From Aurifilum marmelostoma (Eukaryota; Ascomycota; Sordariomycetes; Diaporthales; Cryphonectriaceae): a stretch of DNA of 64,000 bases. The notes under the pieces were generated by a model. It made no database searches, was not told where the DNA came from, and was given only the letters and a program-made list of their open reading frames with translations. Position numbers and translations under genes: made by a program. Below, one piece after another: positions 24,728 through 36,430 of this stretch; the stretch's first letter is position 1, and the number at the start of each line of letters is the position of its first letter. Location: NCBI GenBank assembly GCA_027559495.1, contig JAMXSV010000015.1, positions 1 through 64,000 of the forward strand, given 5' to 3'.

Positions 24728-25500
24728 ACCCATAGCTGCGACATCTTCGACAAGGCGAGAAGGCTATGTCCAGGCAAGCCATACAGAGCGTACACGGACT
24801 GGGTGAAGGCGCTTCTCTTGCCTCCTGACTTCGTGGAAGAGCTGAAAAGTCACCCAGTGACTTGATATAGATGGCCATATTTTGCCTCGCCAGCGAGCAC
24901 GGCTTAATTACTTAGCGAGCTTGGCCAGGAAGTGGTGGGAGTACCCAGGACCATCGGCACTATTCGAGCTAAAACTAATGAACAGTGTATTGAAGGAAGC
25001 TCAACGTCTCAAGCCCATATTGCTTTGTGAGTCTATCCCTCATCTAGACTGATTTGTTGAGATCTCTAGAGTCGATGCTGAGACCTTCAAAGCTATCTGA
25101 AGATGAATGGCCCTTGAGGACGTCAAATTGTCAAAAGGCTCCATCATTCGGAAAGGCACAAGAGTATCGGTATCTGGTCTGCATATGCAAGATGCTGAGT
25201 ACCATGAGAACCCGGAGAGATTTGATGGATAAGCAAGAGAAAGGGCAGCAGGCGCATCTGGTAGCCACAACCGAGAATCACATCGGATTTAGGCATGGAC
25301 AACATGCTTGTCCTGGCAGGTTCTTTGCCGCTAACGAGATGAGTATAGTTCTATACCATCTGCACTTGAACTATGACGGGAAGCTGCCTGACGGACATGA
25401 AGCCAGGCCCTTGACTTACGGCATGTTCTGCATCCTGGATCCTCATGGGAAGCTCATAATTAAGAGATGGAAGGAAGAGATTGATATAGACACACTGTAA
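24728..25500 (+). pseudogene. Cytochrome P450 pseudogene with internal deletion and frameshift
   Basis: Pieces of one P450 lie in order but in different frames. The first is an N-terminal piece (24728-24865, with YRAYTDWVKALLLPPDF), ended by a TGA. Next is a K-helix fragment at about 24980-25025 (LKEAQRLKP, the ExxR motif), followed by an intact-looking intron. Then comes a segment with SVSGLHMQDAEYHENPERF containing several stops, and finally the haem-binding loop FRHGQHACPGR with the following helix and C terminus in yet another frame (about 25258-25500). Only about 110 nt separate the N-terminal piece from the K-helix, so the central part with the oxygen-binding I-helix (roughly 200 residues) is missing. 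It cannot make an enzyme. Confidence 0.82.
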
Positions 25501-26108
25501 TCAATCAATGTCAAGGGGCATCCTTTGTTTAGATAATACTATACTCGCAAGTGCAAATGTCTCAGTGTGAATATGTTTCGCTCAACAGTCTTCCTCATGT
25601 TATGGGGCAGCTATCAGCCTATGTCGATGACTATTTGAAAGAGTTCTCCAAGAATTTTGTCTTCTTTTCCGTATAGGTGGCCCATGCATCCCACTCTTGC
25701 TATTCTAAAGCAGGCAAAAGTCCCATTACATCACCCACCTCCCCTCTTTATTATTTAACAAATCAAAAGGGAAGGGGGGGGGGAGAGGAGGGGGTTAGAA
25801 ACAATTTGCCCGCGCATAGTGAACTTGGTCAGTCTGCCGAACTTGAGAATCATCTGCATAAATACCTAGTTCACCCCGCCTAGTATTGACTCGGATCTCG
25901 CATCTGGAATTTCATCTACTTAGGTAAAATTGTACAAGTAAGCCCATCTTCGAGTGTCGTATTTTTAAATTGAATTCGTGGCCTGGTCGTTCAATCAATC
26001 GTGGTGTTTGTCCAAGGCCGAAACGGACTTCTCGGTATAAATTGAACAGACCGGTTTCAATCACTCAACGCCATCATGCGGCCCATGATGGCCGCTTCCC
26101 GACCTCTC
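25501..26108. other. Intergenic with C-tract/G-tract pair
   Basis: No gene. 25736-25797 holds CCTCCCC, an AT-rich spacer and then a purine run with ten consecutive G, potentially hairpin- or G-quadruplex-forming. Confidence 0.5.
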
Positions 26109-27752
26109 TCAAGATTGGGTTCCTGGGGTAAGCACACCGTTCCCCGAAAGCGTGATGGTTTGGTTGGCCAACCATCCATTCAGTAGCGCGATCGGGTTAT
26201 AATACAGAGTGTACCCGTTGCTATCGATGTTTGCCAGTGTTGCATCTGCGTCGGTAAGATTTTGGACATATGAGGTGGCCGTCAACGTCCAGTTGCTCGA
26301 CGCGTCTAAGATGACATCAACGTGTGATGTCCCATACCCAGAGTATGAGGCCCCAGACCAAGTGGTGTAATCAGTCAGGTTCCACGAGATGTATGACTGG
26401 TTGTAAGGGACTAAGTCACCGACGAGCGAGGACTCGGAGACAGTGATGAACACCTCGGCGGGTGATAAGTCCGGATTGTCGACATATGAAGCATAGTAGT
26501 CAAAATCTTGAGTAACCTGCGAGTAGTTGGCAACCACCAGGATACCGCTGTGGGTGTCAATCTGCGTGTTGTGCAGATTTACGTTGGCGATTACGTTGCC
26601 GAACCAGAGTCCCGGTATGTCGGACCCGTTGGCTGCGATGCGGCTGTCCGAGACGCTGATGCTCGCCCCGGACATTCGAACCGAGCTGCTGAAGACGACC
26701 ATACCGCCGAGCAAACCCGCCATGCTGTCACAGCTCTTGAGGGAGACGTTCTGCGCGCCGTCCATAAAGACCACTGGACCCTGCTCGCTGACTGACACCA
26801 CATTGTCGGCGAATATCTCGCCCAGTGCGTAGTAGGTGGCGGATCCAATGCCTTTTGAGTGCGCGACACTGTCTCGAATATAGATCGTGCCCTTGGGCGA
26901 GTCACCAGAAAAGGAGGAGCTGCGACGGCCCCCTGAGAAATGTTCGATGTTGGAGCCGTAGATAGTCCCATTGCCGCTAGCATAGAGGCCATGAGACACG
27001 GGACCGGACGAGTAAAGCCATGCATCCACCACGTGGACGACCGTGTCGGTGCCGTAGCTGTAGATGTTGGCCGCTCCGTTGTGAACCGTTACGTTAATGT
27101 GGTCGAAATCCGCGGCTGAGGCATTAGCCTGAGTTAAGTACGCAGGACGAAAAGTAAATTAGTATGAGTTAGGGTCTAGCCCCCCACCCGGAGGGGGGGC
27201 GGGATCTCGAGCATGACAGTGAGTAAAGGGACCTTACCACGTTGATCGCAGCGTTGAAGCCCCAGAAGCTGGCATCATTCAGGTTGGAGGAATAGCCATA
27301 CTTGATGACATCAACATAAGACAGATTGAGATCAGCTCCTTCAGTCACGAGAATAACGCTTGTGTCGTTTGCATCCACCGAGCATGTCTCATGGGAAATC
27401 GAGGTGCTATTTTCTTCGAAGACATATCTAGCAAGGACTAGGTAGGCATTGATTTAGTTGGTGAGCCGGACACTATCCTAAGGAAAAATTGACAGCATAT
27501 AAACCTTTAGGCAAAGAATAGGGAAGGAAAAGGGCGAGGGGATGGGTCTTAAGGGGGCTTCGAGATGCATGTCTTACTGTCACTTGGCTGAACACTGAGG
27601 AAAGCAATGTCATAGTCAGGGATGATAGCGTTATCTGCAGCCCAAGTGCTTGGAGGGATCGTGTCGGAAGGGTCTTCGACGGTGACTGAGGCGAGGGCGC
27701 TTCTAGCGGTGAGCAGTCCCGCCAATGCTTGGAGAGTGCCTGCGCGGGTCAT
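26109..27752 (-). CDS. Secreted right-handed beta-helix (pectin-lyase-fold-like) protein
   Basis: Exons 27752-27578, 27437-27238 and 27128-26109 give 464 residues. The signal peptide ends near LTARSALA. The remainder is a long series of short beta-strand/turn repeats (for example NGTIYGSNIEHF, KGTIYIRDSVAHSKG, ISVSDSRIAANGS) with many N-glycosylation sites, as in parallel beta-helix proteins. I see no pectate-lyase or polygalacturonase catalytic motif, so an enzymatic role is not supported; adhesin or wall-associated roles are possible. Exon 1 could join exon 2 at 27437 or nearby; 27437 keeps phase and uses CTAG. The second intron contains a C6/G7 near-palindrome. A TATAAATA lies about 170 bp upstream. 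Confidence 0.75.
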
Positions 27753-29294
27753 CTTGACCGTCTGCGGCCTTTACATGCAGAGGGAAAGATGAATGTGAGG
27801 AACTGACAAGGAGTCAATCTTTTCCAATGGCACGGTGGGAATACGACAAGATTTGCAGACCACGGCACCTGCGCATCAAGACCTTTCACAGACCCAAAGG
27901 GCGTGGAGATCGAGCTGTATTTATATGTGGAATCTCACTACTCTTTGCAACCTTACCCCATAACAAAAAGATCCTTACAGTGGTAATTCATTGAACCTAG
28001 AATGTGGGCGCGCACGAAGCCTTTCCTTGCACCCGCAACATTTGCCGGTTGCCAGATCTGCGTAATTTGGCAGTTGCTTCGTCAACATCGTAGTAGCATC
28101 CCGATTGAGCTGCATCGTCCGCTATACTATAATTGGATCTTTATTCCAACGCGTGCCGTTTAATTACAGCTTATTCTAATGATCACATAGCCAACAACTT
28201 TACTTGGGACTCGCTATATCTTTTCAAGCCCACCCAGACCGCGACCTGTACCATTCTTGAATGGTTGCAAGATGTTCCGTCAGTCTTAGCTTTTTCAAGC
28301 AAACCTGATGAGTTTTCCTTTTCTCAACCGCTCTGGATTTCGAATTGTTTCGTGGGACGATTCGAGAAGCATGGTTGAAAATACGGTATTTGACTCTTCG
28401 GCGACAATTATCAAACGACTAATAGGAACACTGCGAGGAATCGCCAAGTAAACTACCCTTGGAATACAAAGGCTAACCCCACCTCCCCACATTCCGAAAT
28501 CCAAGCCGTAAATAGTTGCTAGCCATCGTTAAGGAGCACGGCACGTGCGCCGGTCCTTGGATACCCTGTGCAAGAAGTAGATCTTGGCTCTTAGTAGACA
28601 ATAGTGCCGACCTAGAAGGGTGAGAGCCCGGGACTGGAAGTATGGTGTAGGGCATTGGAGTCTGGGGTAATGAATCGAGTGGTAAGGCCCAATCAATATG
28701 GGTAACGGCTCAGGAATGTGGGGTAAGGACGGTTCCGGATCCTTCATGGTTTAGAGCGGTAGCAGCTCAAAAAGATTGTTTGTTTTCGTGATGTCTAGGA
28801 TTGGCAGAGCGGTCGCGGTGGAGTGCGGGAGACCATGGACTTTCCCCCGGGAGGGCAGGTTTGCCTGTACACTTCTCGCTTTCGTCATACAGGTAGTGAT
28901 CCCCATGCCCCTTCCCACCTTGACAAGACCACTGTGTCGGTGGTTAGGGACGGGCCTTGGGACTTCTCCAGAAAAGGTTACGTGATCAGTGGCAACGATT
29001 GGGGTCGTATGCTGGAGCGCCATATAAACATCAAGTAGGCCAGTCTCTCAGGCCTGCTTGCCGAACCTATAGATGTGCATGTCTGAACTGGATGTGTGGT
29101 CGAGTGTTGGGCAGGCCTTGTGTAAGAAATCTCTGTAGGCATTCTTCTTCAAAAAATGTGAACATGCTCTGATGTATGGGACTACACGTAAAGCAGAGCG
29201 TCGGTGACACGGCGCGTACCCGTGTTCATCTTAGCGATAGAACAGCGTGAGCTCAATGTGAAGCGCGAAGTAACATGCCTTCAACATTGAACGC
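27753..29294. other. Intergenic
   Basis: The left end is the promoter of the beta-helix gene. Open frames between 28,130 and 29,170 run on both strands without motifs. I see no gene here. Confidence 0.45.
27918..27925 (-). promoter_or_regulatory. TATA-like element of the beta-helix gene
   Basis: The minus strand reads TATAAATA about 170 bp upstream of the ATG at 27752. Confidence 0.35.
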
Positions 29295-29530
29295 TCAGCG
29301 CGAATAAGTCGACACACCGTAATCATGACCTTCCAGACTCAAGCCGAAGGCACAGTTCTCTGGGAATTCTAGAGAGTTCCAGTCTTGCCAGGTCTGCATC
29401 ATCCATGTGTCGGCATTGCCACCGTCGGAAGTGGCCGTGAATTCACTCTGCTCCGGCTTCTCGATCCAACGTAACTTGACAAGAACCTTTCAAGATGGTT
29501 CGGACTCATCGTAAACATGATCCTCATGTC
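29295..29530 (-). pseudogene. Short protein-coding relic, family unknown
   Basis: On the minus strand an open run of about 60 codons includes KLRWIEKPEQSEFTATSDGG and NADTWMMQTWQDWNSLEF, ending at a TGA (29295-29297). It is preceded in the same frame by HEDHVYDESEPS and one TGA. The composition looks like a real protein C terminus, but there is no start. I could not extend it upstream with confidence; 29,610-29,816 may hold more of it. No family recognised. Confidence 0.3.
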
Positions 29531-31155
29531 TAATGTCAGTGACACATATGCAGGCGCTCTCTAGTCAAGTAATTGCTCCGTGGCGCACGGTTGAGCTGCT
29601 AGGGCTGTATTAGCAATTGTACAGGTTGAACGGGCCTATCTGGTGCTCCCTTTCTCCGTAGTCGTATTCTTTTTTAGGTTTTCTTCTTATAAGAATGGTC
29701 ATGGCCCACATCCGGAAAGGTCCAAGTGTCAAGCTGCGGAAGTCCAACTCGACTGCTCTGCCTTGCCACTTGATTGCCCCAACCAACAATCTTGGCAACC
29801 TAGTTAGGCAGCACATGCCCCGAAACCATGACGACTAGTCAATGCTAGAAAGGTTGAACTGAAAGTGGGCAGTAAAAGAGTTCTCGGATTCGAGATATAA
29901 ATAGTTATCCAATATGAAAATCATTGGAAATAAATGATCAGATAACAAGACCTTGAATGAACTAAAACCCGAGATCAAAGCCCCAGTGCAATTGAAAACG
30001 AATTGATGAATATGATGCTTGCTATTTGTGGTGGAAGAGGGGACGGGCAAATACGTATATACTGGCGTCGATAGACCGGACGTAGCGGGAGACATCGCTG
30101 CAGGGCAGGCAGGGTGGAGAGGGCAGCGGAGATAGAGGGCGCGCAAAATGAACAGGTTCACAATTTGTTTGCTCTTGTGAGGTTGACATGGGATGCTGAT
30201 ATTTGACACGGCCTGAACCGCCAGCGTGGTGTATTCGCCATGCTAGGCCATGTTCGCTAAGATAATTGCTGTTTCCATTGCCAGAAATGTCTTTCTGTCG
30301 GACACGTATTCTAGCTGCAATTGTATTTTGATAATTACCTTGCTGACGACATAGTCGTTGGCTCGGGTCGTCGCCAGTACTCTTATGGTGAATTGATGAA
30401 CCTGATGCGGATGCCACGTCCGACGAAGACCACAGCTCTTTGGAAAATAGGACTGCCACGACATGATTATTGTTCATAATTGATAGCGCGGGCACGTTTG
30501 GCGCACGAATTCGTCTTGGTACACCATAACCTCCATTTTGAGCAATGATAGCATGACAACGGCGCGTTTTGAGTGCCTGGACTCGCAATGTCCACCCGAA
30601 CCGCGCACCCTGGGGCTTTCGGGGCACCCTCTGATGATCTTGGGCGGTGCGTAGGAGGACGATCTGGCGGGAAATGATGAGAGCCTCGTAATTCATCTGC
30701 TACCGGATCCGGAAGTCTCTTTGCGGGTTCTAAGTATATTGAGCTCTATGTACAACGAATACTATGGGAGATGTCTCCTGCTCACCCGCTTCTAGGGCTA
30801 CCCTAGTGTAGAGGCCATAGAAGTCACCCGGCAAGTATATTGGTTGCTATTTTTGACCACTTGACTGTAGCCCCAAAAGTATTGCATCCTGTACAAAGGT
30901 CGGGATTCTATCGGGATGTCGGTGGCCGTGTCTTGGCATCTAGGCTCTGTTATATCAGAGGAGGTTTGTATTATACTGACACCATCCGTCTGGCAAAGAA
31001 AGGCTACTATTCCTCAGCATCGTCAACTTCGACTACTCTTTTACTGACTGGTTTTCTCCTCAAAAGCCTTCGCACAAATAATCCGATAACACTCGACAAC
31101 ACTATGCTGTACAATGATTCGTGAAGCCGCATAACTCCCTGTCATATCTGTCTAT
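29531..31155. other. Intergenic
   Basis: The only long frame is 30022-30696 (minus), which has low-complexity composition and no motif; see rejected items. Nothing else seen. Confidence 0.45.
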
Positions 31156-31886
31156 TCATGTTGCTTCCTTCTCTGGCCCTGCTGGCTCTTGCTGTGGTTG
31201 TCGAGGAGGCTTACGATGCCGAAGTTCTTTCCTGATCAGATCCACATCAACAACCGTGACTCCATCTCCCAATTTGGCCCTCAGTCGATCTCCGTCCCAG
31301 TCGAAATACAGAGCCCAAAAGTTTCCTTCTTTGACAGCTACAAAGCCTTCGTATCCCGCCAGTGTTAATCTTCTGTCTTGCCTTGTACAGTCAAACGGCC
31401 CTGTGAGATGCCCTTCAGAATATTGCCTGGTGCCAAACTTGATCTCGTAAGTCAGAGCATCCATATAAATCCAATTCATGATTGGCGCTTCGTCTGTGAT
31501 GCTTGATACCAGCCCGGGATGGCTTGTTCCGGGATAAGCGAGGTAATACCCCTCAAAGGGATGGCCAAAGGGGGCATCGTTATCAAGACCAGTATCGATG
31601 TACAACTGTGCCTGATCGTTAGATTGTTCGTGGCACAGTTGAAGGACTCCGGGGCTGGCATCTTGATTATCTCGTGACCACGCCGCGTTCCACATACCTT
31701 ATCCCCCGACAGGACTACCCTCCGGCTTTCGAGAATCTGACTATGCTCTGACGACTTAGGGACATGGACAATAAGATTATTCTTTCTGCTTCTGTGTTCC
31801 TCCCTGCGAGCTTTAGACTGCGACGCCTTAAGCCCCTCTGATGCGCCCGTGACGGCGCCAAATGCAATGAGCACAGTGAGAACCAT
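31156..31886 (-). CDS. Conserved fungal protein with N-terminal signal or anchor, function unknown
   Basis: Exons 31886-31698 and 31611-31156 give 214 residues. The intron (GTATGT, branch CTAACG, CAG) closes the frame and joins VVLSGDK to AQLYIDTGL. The N terminus (MVLTVLIAFGAVTGAS) looks like a signal peptide. A basic stretch is followed by NNLIVHVPKSSEH, then a globular part with PFGHPFEGYYLAYPGT, APIMNWIYMDALTYEIKFGT and a FYFDWDG-like segment (LYFDWDGDRL). This pattern is common among ascomycete hypothetical proteins; I cannot attach a function. The C terminus is Pro/Gln/Arg-rich. No lesions seen. Confidence 0.72.
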
Positions 31887-32597
31887 GATCACTGTTTATC
31901 TCCCCATTTCGTTAAAACAGTTGAATGGAATATTGTTCGAACCTCTTTTTTTCATCTTTCTGTTTTTGAAGAAGCAATAGTAATTATTATGCCATAGGAT
32001 ACAGCCGGGGGGGATTATCTGGTAAGGTCGACGTCTACTTTGGGTGGCACGGACTTAACCGTGTGGGTCAGAGTGAAACACCACCCGAAACTCGTCTCGA
32101 AGCGAACCACAACACCCAACAAGCAACGTACGATCAGAACAAAACGCGCGGTCTCTCTGTTGTCGTTGTTGTCACAGAATCCATGCAAGAGCGATAAACA
32201 ACATCTGATCTCGACTGTTTGCCACTACGGGGTAAGGGTCCTCGCATCTTGAGATACCCCCAACACAGATCTGAGATGCCCAATGTAGCATCAATCTACG
32301 ATGGTACGCCCCGCAAGCTTCAAGGATCTGGCTCATGGCAAGATACAATGCATCTGTCGCTCGATGTCTGTAACGGAGAGGCATGAACCGTTCGATATTC
32401 CGGACTCATCAAGCACATTGCAAAAGGAGATCGTTTCAGCCTCGGTCTAGACTAGGACCCTGAGAGCATTCGTGATCAGTGCTCACAATGGCACAGCTGA
32501 GATATGGGCCTTTCTGTGGGGATTGCGAGGCGACAGAATCCGGTGTTAAATGCAGCCATGGGATGGAACATAAAGGACTGTTGATGCCAAAGCGAAA
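31887..32597. other. Divergent intergenic region
   Basis: It separates two genes that read outward from it. No RNA gene or repeat recognised. Confidence 0.5.
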
Positions 32598-33711
32598 ATG
32601 GCAACAACAACTCTAGCACCTCTTCAGACAACGCAACTACCTTCTCCGCCGGCGGACAAAAATACTACTACAACCTCAAGGAGGTCCAGTCTAATATTTC
32701 AGAACCCACCTCCTCACTCGTCCTACGACAAATTCCCAAGACGTGCATCTAATCGTTATTCTTGGTCCTCTACCTCCAACACCTCTCCAGTCCTCACTGC
32801 ATCGCCTACAGCCTCAGACCCTTCCGCTTCACCCTCCCGTAAATTCAGACTTCCAGTCAAGGTGTCAAGAGAACAGACATCTTTTGTACCATCTTCGTCA
32901 AGTCCAGAGTCCAGAAGACGCTCAGTCAGTGTGGCTTCCGAAACGAAACGTCGCTCGCGATCACTTCTACCCCAGCATTTGGAAGAAGACAGCAGAACCG
33001 ACGACAAGTCCGAGTCAAAAAACCCACAAACTCGAACATCCACCCCGCCTCCTGCCTACAACCCGACCGCGGTTGTAACCGAAGGCAAGAAACAACCTTC
33101 AGTTTCAGAAGTACCTAGCAAGAAGTCATCACCTTCCGCGGCACCCCAGGAGCCATCGCCCCCAGCTTACCACACCGTCGCGAGCCCCCCACCGAGTCAA
33201 CAAAGAGAACCCAGCAAACTTCCTCCGCAAGCTTCTCAGTCCGCCACAGCTGCACCTTCAAAAATGTCTTCCGCAGCCAGCAGCCCGTGAGTACATCTTC
33301 ATTACCATCTCCATCATGGTCTGATGATACTGACTATAAACAAGTGATGCCCAGAAGACCGCCACCATGACCAATGCCGGCATGACAAACAGGGGTCTCG
33401 ACTTTTCCGTTGGCAATGGAAACACCAAACTGACTGCTCAGTCCGGCAATGGCTTGCCTTTGCCAGGGCTCTCGGGGAAGGGCAACGGTCCAGTTGGTAT
33501 GTGATTGTTTTTCTTTTCTTCCTGAATAAGAGGTATGAGTCTGCAGATTTATGAGCTAACAAACGAGACAGGAAACCTTCTGAGAGGACCTGTAGATGAC
33601 GAGGGAAACCTGAAGGCTGCTGCGCTGACTGTTGGAATCAAGCTGGATCTGGAGGCTGAAGTGCATCTTTCCGCGCGGGTGAGAGGTGACATCTTGGTCG
33701 GGCTCTACTAA
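32598..33711 (+). CDS. Ser/Pro-rich disordered protein with conserved C-terminal segment, function unknown
   Basis: Exons 32598-33286, 33345-33496 and 33572-33711 give 326 residues, and all phases close. Residues 1 to about 235 are dominated by Ser, Pro, Thr, Arg and Lys with repeated SPPP/SPSR-type motifs, so they are probably disordered and phosphorylated. The last 90 residues change character: Gly-rich GNTKLTAQSGNGLPLPGLSG is followed by NLLRGPVDDEGNLKAAALTV and a strand-forming LDLEAEVHLSARVRGDILVGLY end. That tail is the likely conserved domain, although I do not recognise a named family. No signal peptide or membrane segment. Confidence 0.7.
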
Positions 33712-34232
33712 GTCCTTGCCATCAAACTTTGACCAGGTGTAATCATGATATCACGTACTAGGTGGTGGCACAAGGCTACGAGAATGCGATTCTCTGTCCA
33801 GGGCTGTGTTAGACATCGAAGTTCATGAATGGAAAAGCCTCAAATAATTCAGCGACCAATATGCACCTTCGCAAACTATTGAAACATTGTGTGTGCATTC
33901 TTATTAAGCTGCCAACGCAGTGACATCGCCTTCGACGAGCGCCGCGCCCAATAGTGGCGTCTATTTCTTCCTTTATGTTTCCATCACATCGTTAAGAAAC
34001 TCATGGTGTTCTAAAGTAGTGGCTGTCACGCTTCAGCTCGCCAACACTTTTCAGATCCGGGCTTTGAGGCAAAGCTATGATATGGCGAACAATGCTTATA
34101 TAGAGTATGATCCCATCACGGATCATAGGACAGAAGAAAGTTAAGCCACAAAAACTCAATATACAGATCTCGGAGAACGCCATTATTTTCTATCCATTTT
34201 TGTAAGACATTTCTGGGATTCCCTCTTGACAG
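33712..34232. other. Convergent intergenic region
   Basis: It lies between the 3' ends of two convergent genes. No gene or repeat seen. Confidence 0.5.
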
Positions 34233-35476
34233 CTAGTTGATCTTGAAAACGTACTTCACGGCATTGGCCTTGCCCGCTTTCAGGTTTTCCAAGCCCTTCT
34301 GAACTCCTTCTAGACCTCCCGGCACGACCTCTTGGGGTTGTCCCCTGAACCAGCCGTCCTGTAAGCCCTTCGCAAAGTAGCGCATGTACACGTAACCCAG
34401 GTCTTTGTCCTCTTTATGGACTGACCCGACCGATGTGTTACTGACACGAACACTGCTGGGAACATTATCACTTTTAGTCGGAAGGACAGTGGTGATTGTG
34501 GCACCTGGAGAGAGGGCTTTGCCGAGATTGATGTCGCTACCCTTCTCTGACACTGCATCATAAGCATGAACGAGCTTCTGGCCATGTGCAGCCTTCTTGA
34601 TACCCTCCACCACAGCCTCATCGCCCTCGCGATAGTCAATGACTGTGTCTCCCTTGGAGCGATCGATGAAGGACTCAACATGCGCCATGGAGTTACCCGC
34701 TACGCAAATGAGAGGATGGATATTCGCTCGTGCCGCCAACTGAACAACATAATTCCCGACAGCGGATGCTGCACCGTAAACGACTAAGGGAGTGGCATCG
34801 ATAGCGGGCGTCCAGGGTTGTGGGAGCCGTAGGTGCCGGTAGAGTCCTACTACGGCTGTGAGGGCGGCGAGGGGAATTGCTGCAGCCTCTTCAAAGCTTG
34901 TGTGGGCGGGTATATGAGCCGTAGTGTGCTGCCAGGCTACAGCATACTCCGCGAAGCTCCCGCCAGGCGTGATCTGCCAACGAACAAGTCAGCGCTTCAA
35001 GTTTTATGATACTCCACGGTACTCTTTGAGCATGAGGAAGGATTGTTCGGATTCTGTTGGTGGTATTGGAATGTGCTCCGGCGAACCACAAAGGAAAGAG
35101 AGAAGAAAAGAGAAAGGCAAGAGGAAGCAATGTCCGCAAGCGCTAGATGGATTGCTCACCATTTCGTGAAAAGCGAAAACACGATCACCTGGTTTGAACT
35201 CGGTCACTTTGGTTCCTACTTGATAGACGATGCCAGCGATGTCATCGCCCGTATTGCCACTCTTCCCGAACCATTCCGGTACTTTCCAGTCCTTCGGATT
35301 AGACCCGCTCACCACAACCTTAATGAGGACTTGTTCATCATTTGGCTTTGGGATGGGTGAATCCACAATGGACACCTTTGGGCCTGGTAACTAGTTTAGC
35401 AATCTATACAGACCCAGAGTCCTAATCCTAAATGATGGTTGGATTGCTTACCCGGCTCAACGATAGCTTCCTTCAT
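34233..35476 (-). CDS. Medium-chain dehydrogenase/reductase (quinone oxidoreductase / enoyl-reductase-like)
   Basis: Exons 35476-35452, 35383-35160 and 34973-34233 give 329 residues. The N-terminal GroES-like domain has NDEQVLIKVVVSGSNPKDWK, GDDIAGIV and FKPGDRVFAF. The Rossmann part has TPLVVYGAASAVGNYVVQLA, a nucleotide-binding loop of the AASxVG type found in zinc-less MDR enzymes. No structural zinc-binding cysteines are evident. Members reduce alkenals, quinones or enoyl thioesters with NADPH; some serve as trans-acting enoyl reductases in polyketide pathways, but no polyketide synthase is present here. Intron 2 is long for this window (186 nt) and purine-rich. Substrate unknown. Confidence 0.82.
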
Positions 35477-36016
35477 CTTGCTACAGGTGCTGGCTGATGG
35501 TGACGGTGTACCGGTGCCTGCAGAGCAGTGGTTTGATGTGGCCCGCGAGGAAATGAAGCCACAGGCCCTTTGATGATATAGAATTCAAGGTTTCCGAAAA
35601 CCCCGCTGATGACAAATTCAAAGCACTTTTTCACGGGTCGGATTTACGGGTCCGAGTACGATAGGCTATGGTGATAAATTGCGTCACAGTGTACCTACTT
35701 GATGGTGGGTGAGCCCCACCTACTATATACCTTCTAGTTCTGATGGCCTAGGCGTGGTTTCCAAGCTGCTTTGTGTAAACTTCCCGAGCACGAGGCCTGG
35801 CATGTGCTATCAAAATCTTCTGAGAACTTATATCACATTAACAGTTGATGCATGAGGGTCGTTGAGTTAAACTAGCTCTTATTTCTCGAACCTGAAGGCA
35901 AACGCAATTCAGAGAAGGTTTGCTGCCATGCATAATATGGTACAGAGCTTTGCCATGATTCTGTGACTGGGCAGCGAGTTTCAATCAGCCTCCCAGCAGG
36001 AGCCATTTTCTTAAAG
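35477..36016. other. Intergenic, with possible C-terminal scrap of the neighbouring relic
   Basis: 35,872-36,060 on the minus strand encodes WLLNIDMFFKWPTDNFKKM and a further open stretch, one frame away from the relic at 36017-36430. Otherwise nothing recognised. Confidence 0.35.
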
Positions 36017-36430
36017 TTATCCGTGGGCCATTTGAAAAACATGTCGATGTTGAGGAGCCATTCGCAAGACCCTTGACCCTGTGTAGTCGGCGGCCAGCTC
36101 TTTGACGACATATTTCTTCCTGATGGCCTCCAGAAGTTCCCTTGTCTTTTCCTCATTTCTTCGAATAATAACGAATTTGGCCGAGCAATTCTTGTGACCT
36201 TGTGCTGATTCTGCAAATAAATACCCTCTGGCATTTTCCCATTCCCTCACCTTCAAGAGCAGAAACTAGAGAAGAAACGAATCAGCGGCGTGCGTTGCTC
36301 AAACTCTTAATCATTTTCCCTTGGTATCTCCATGTTTCCTACCTGCCATATTTTGCCATGCATGGGATGCTTGATCTTTAGGGGCGTGACTAATGACGAG
36401 TGCCTGGTATTCGACGATGTAGGAGTCCAT
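36017..36430 (-). pseudogene. Possible decayed small gene, family unknown
   Basis: An ATG at 36430 opens MDSYIVEYQALVISHAPKDQ and reaches a GTAGGA donor-like site (36342). After an AG at 36266, an open frame reads VREWENARGYLFAESAQG, then CSAKFVIIRRNEEKTRELLE and ELAADYTG before running out. The splice as drawn does not keep phase, and the protein appears to continue in another frame toward 35,872, so at least one frameshift is needed. I read it as a small gene in decay; it may instead be a short gene whose true splice sites I have missed. No family recognised. Confidence 0.3.

Noticed and set aside
30022..30696. 224-codon open frame on the minus strand
   Set aside because: Low-complexity, Arg/Ser/Pro-rich translation without domain, signal or splice context; it looks like a chance open frame in intergenic DNA.
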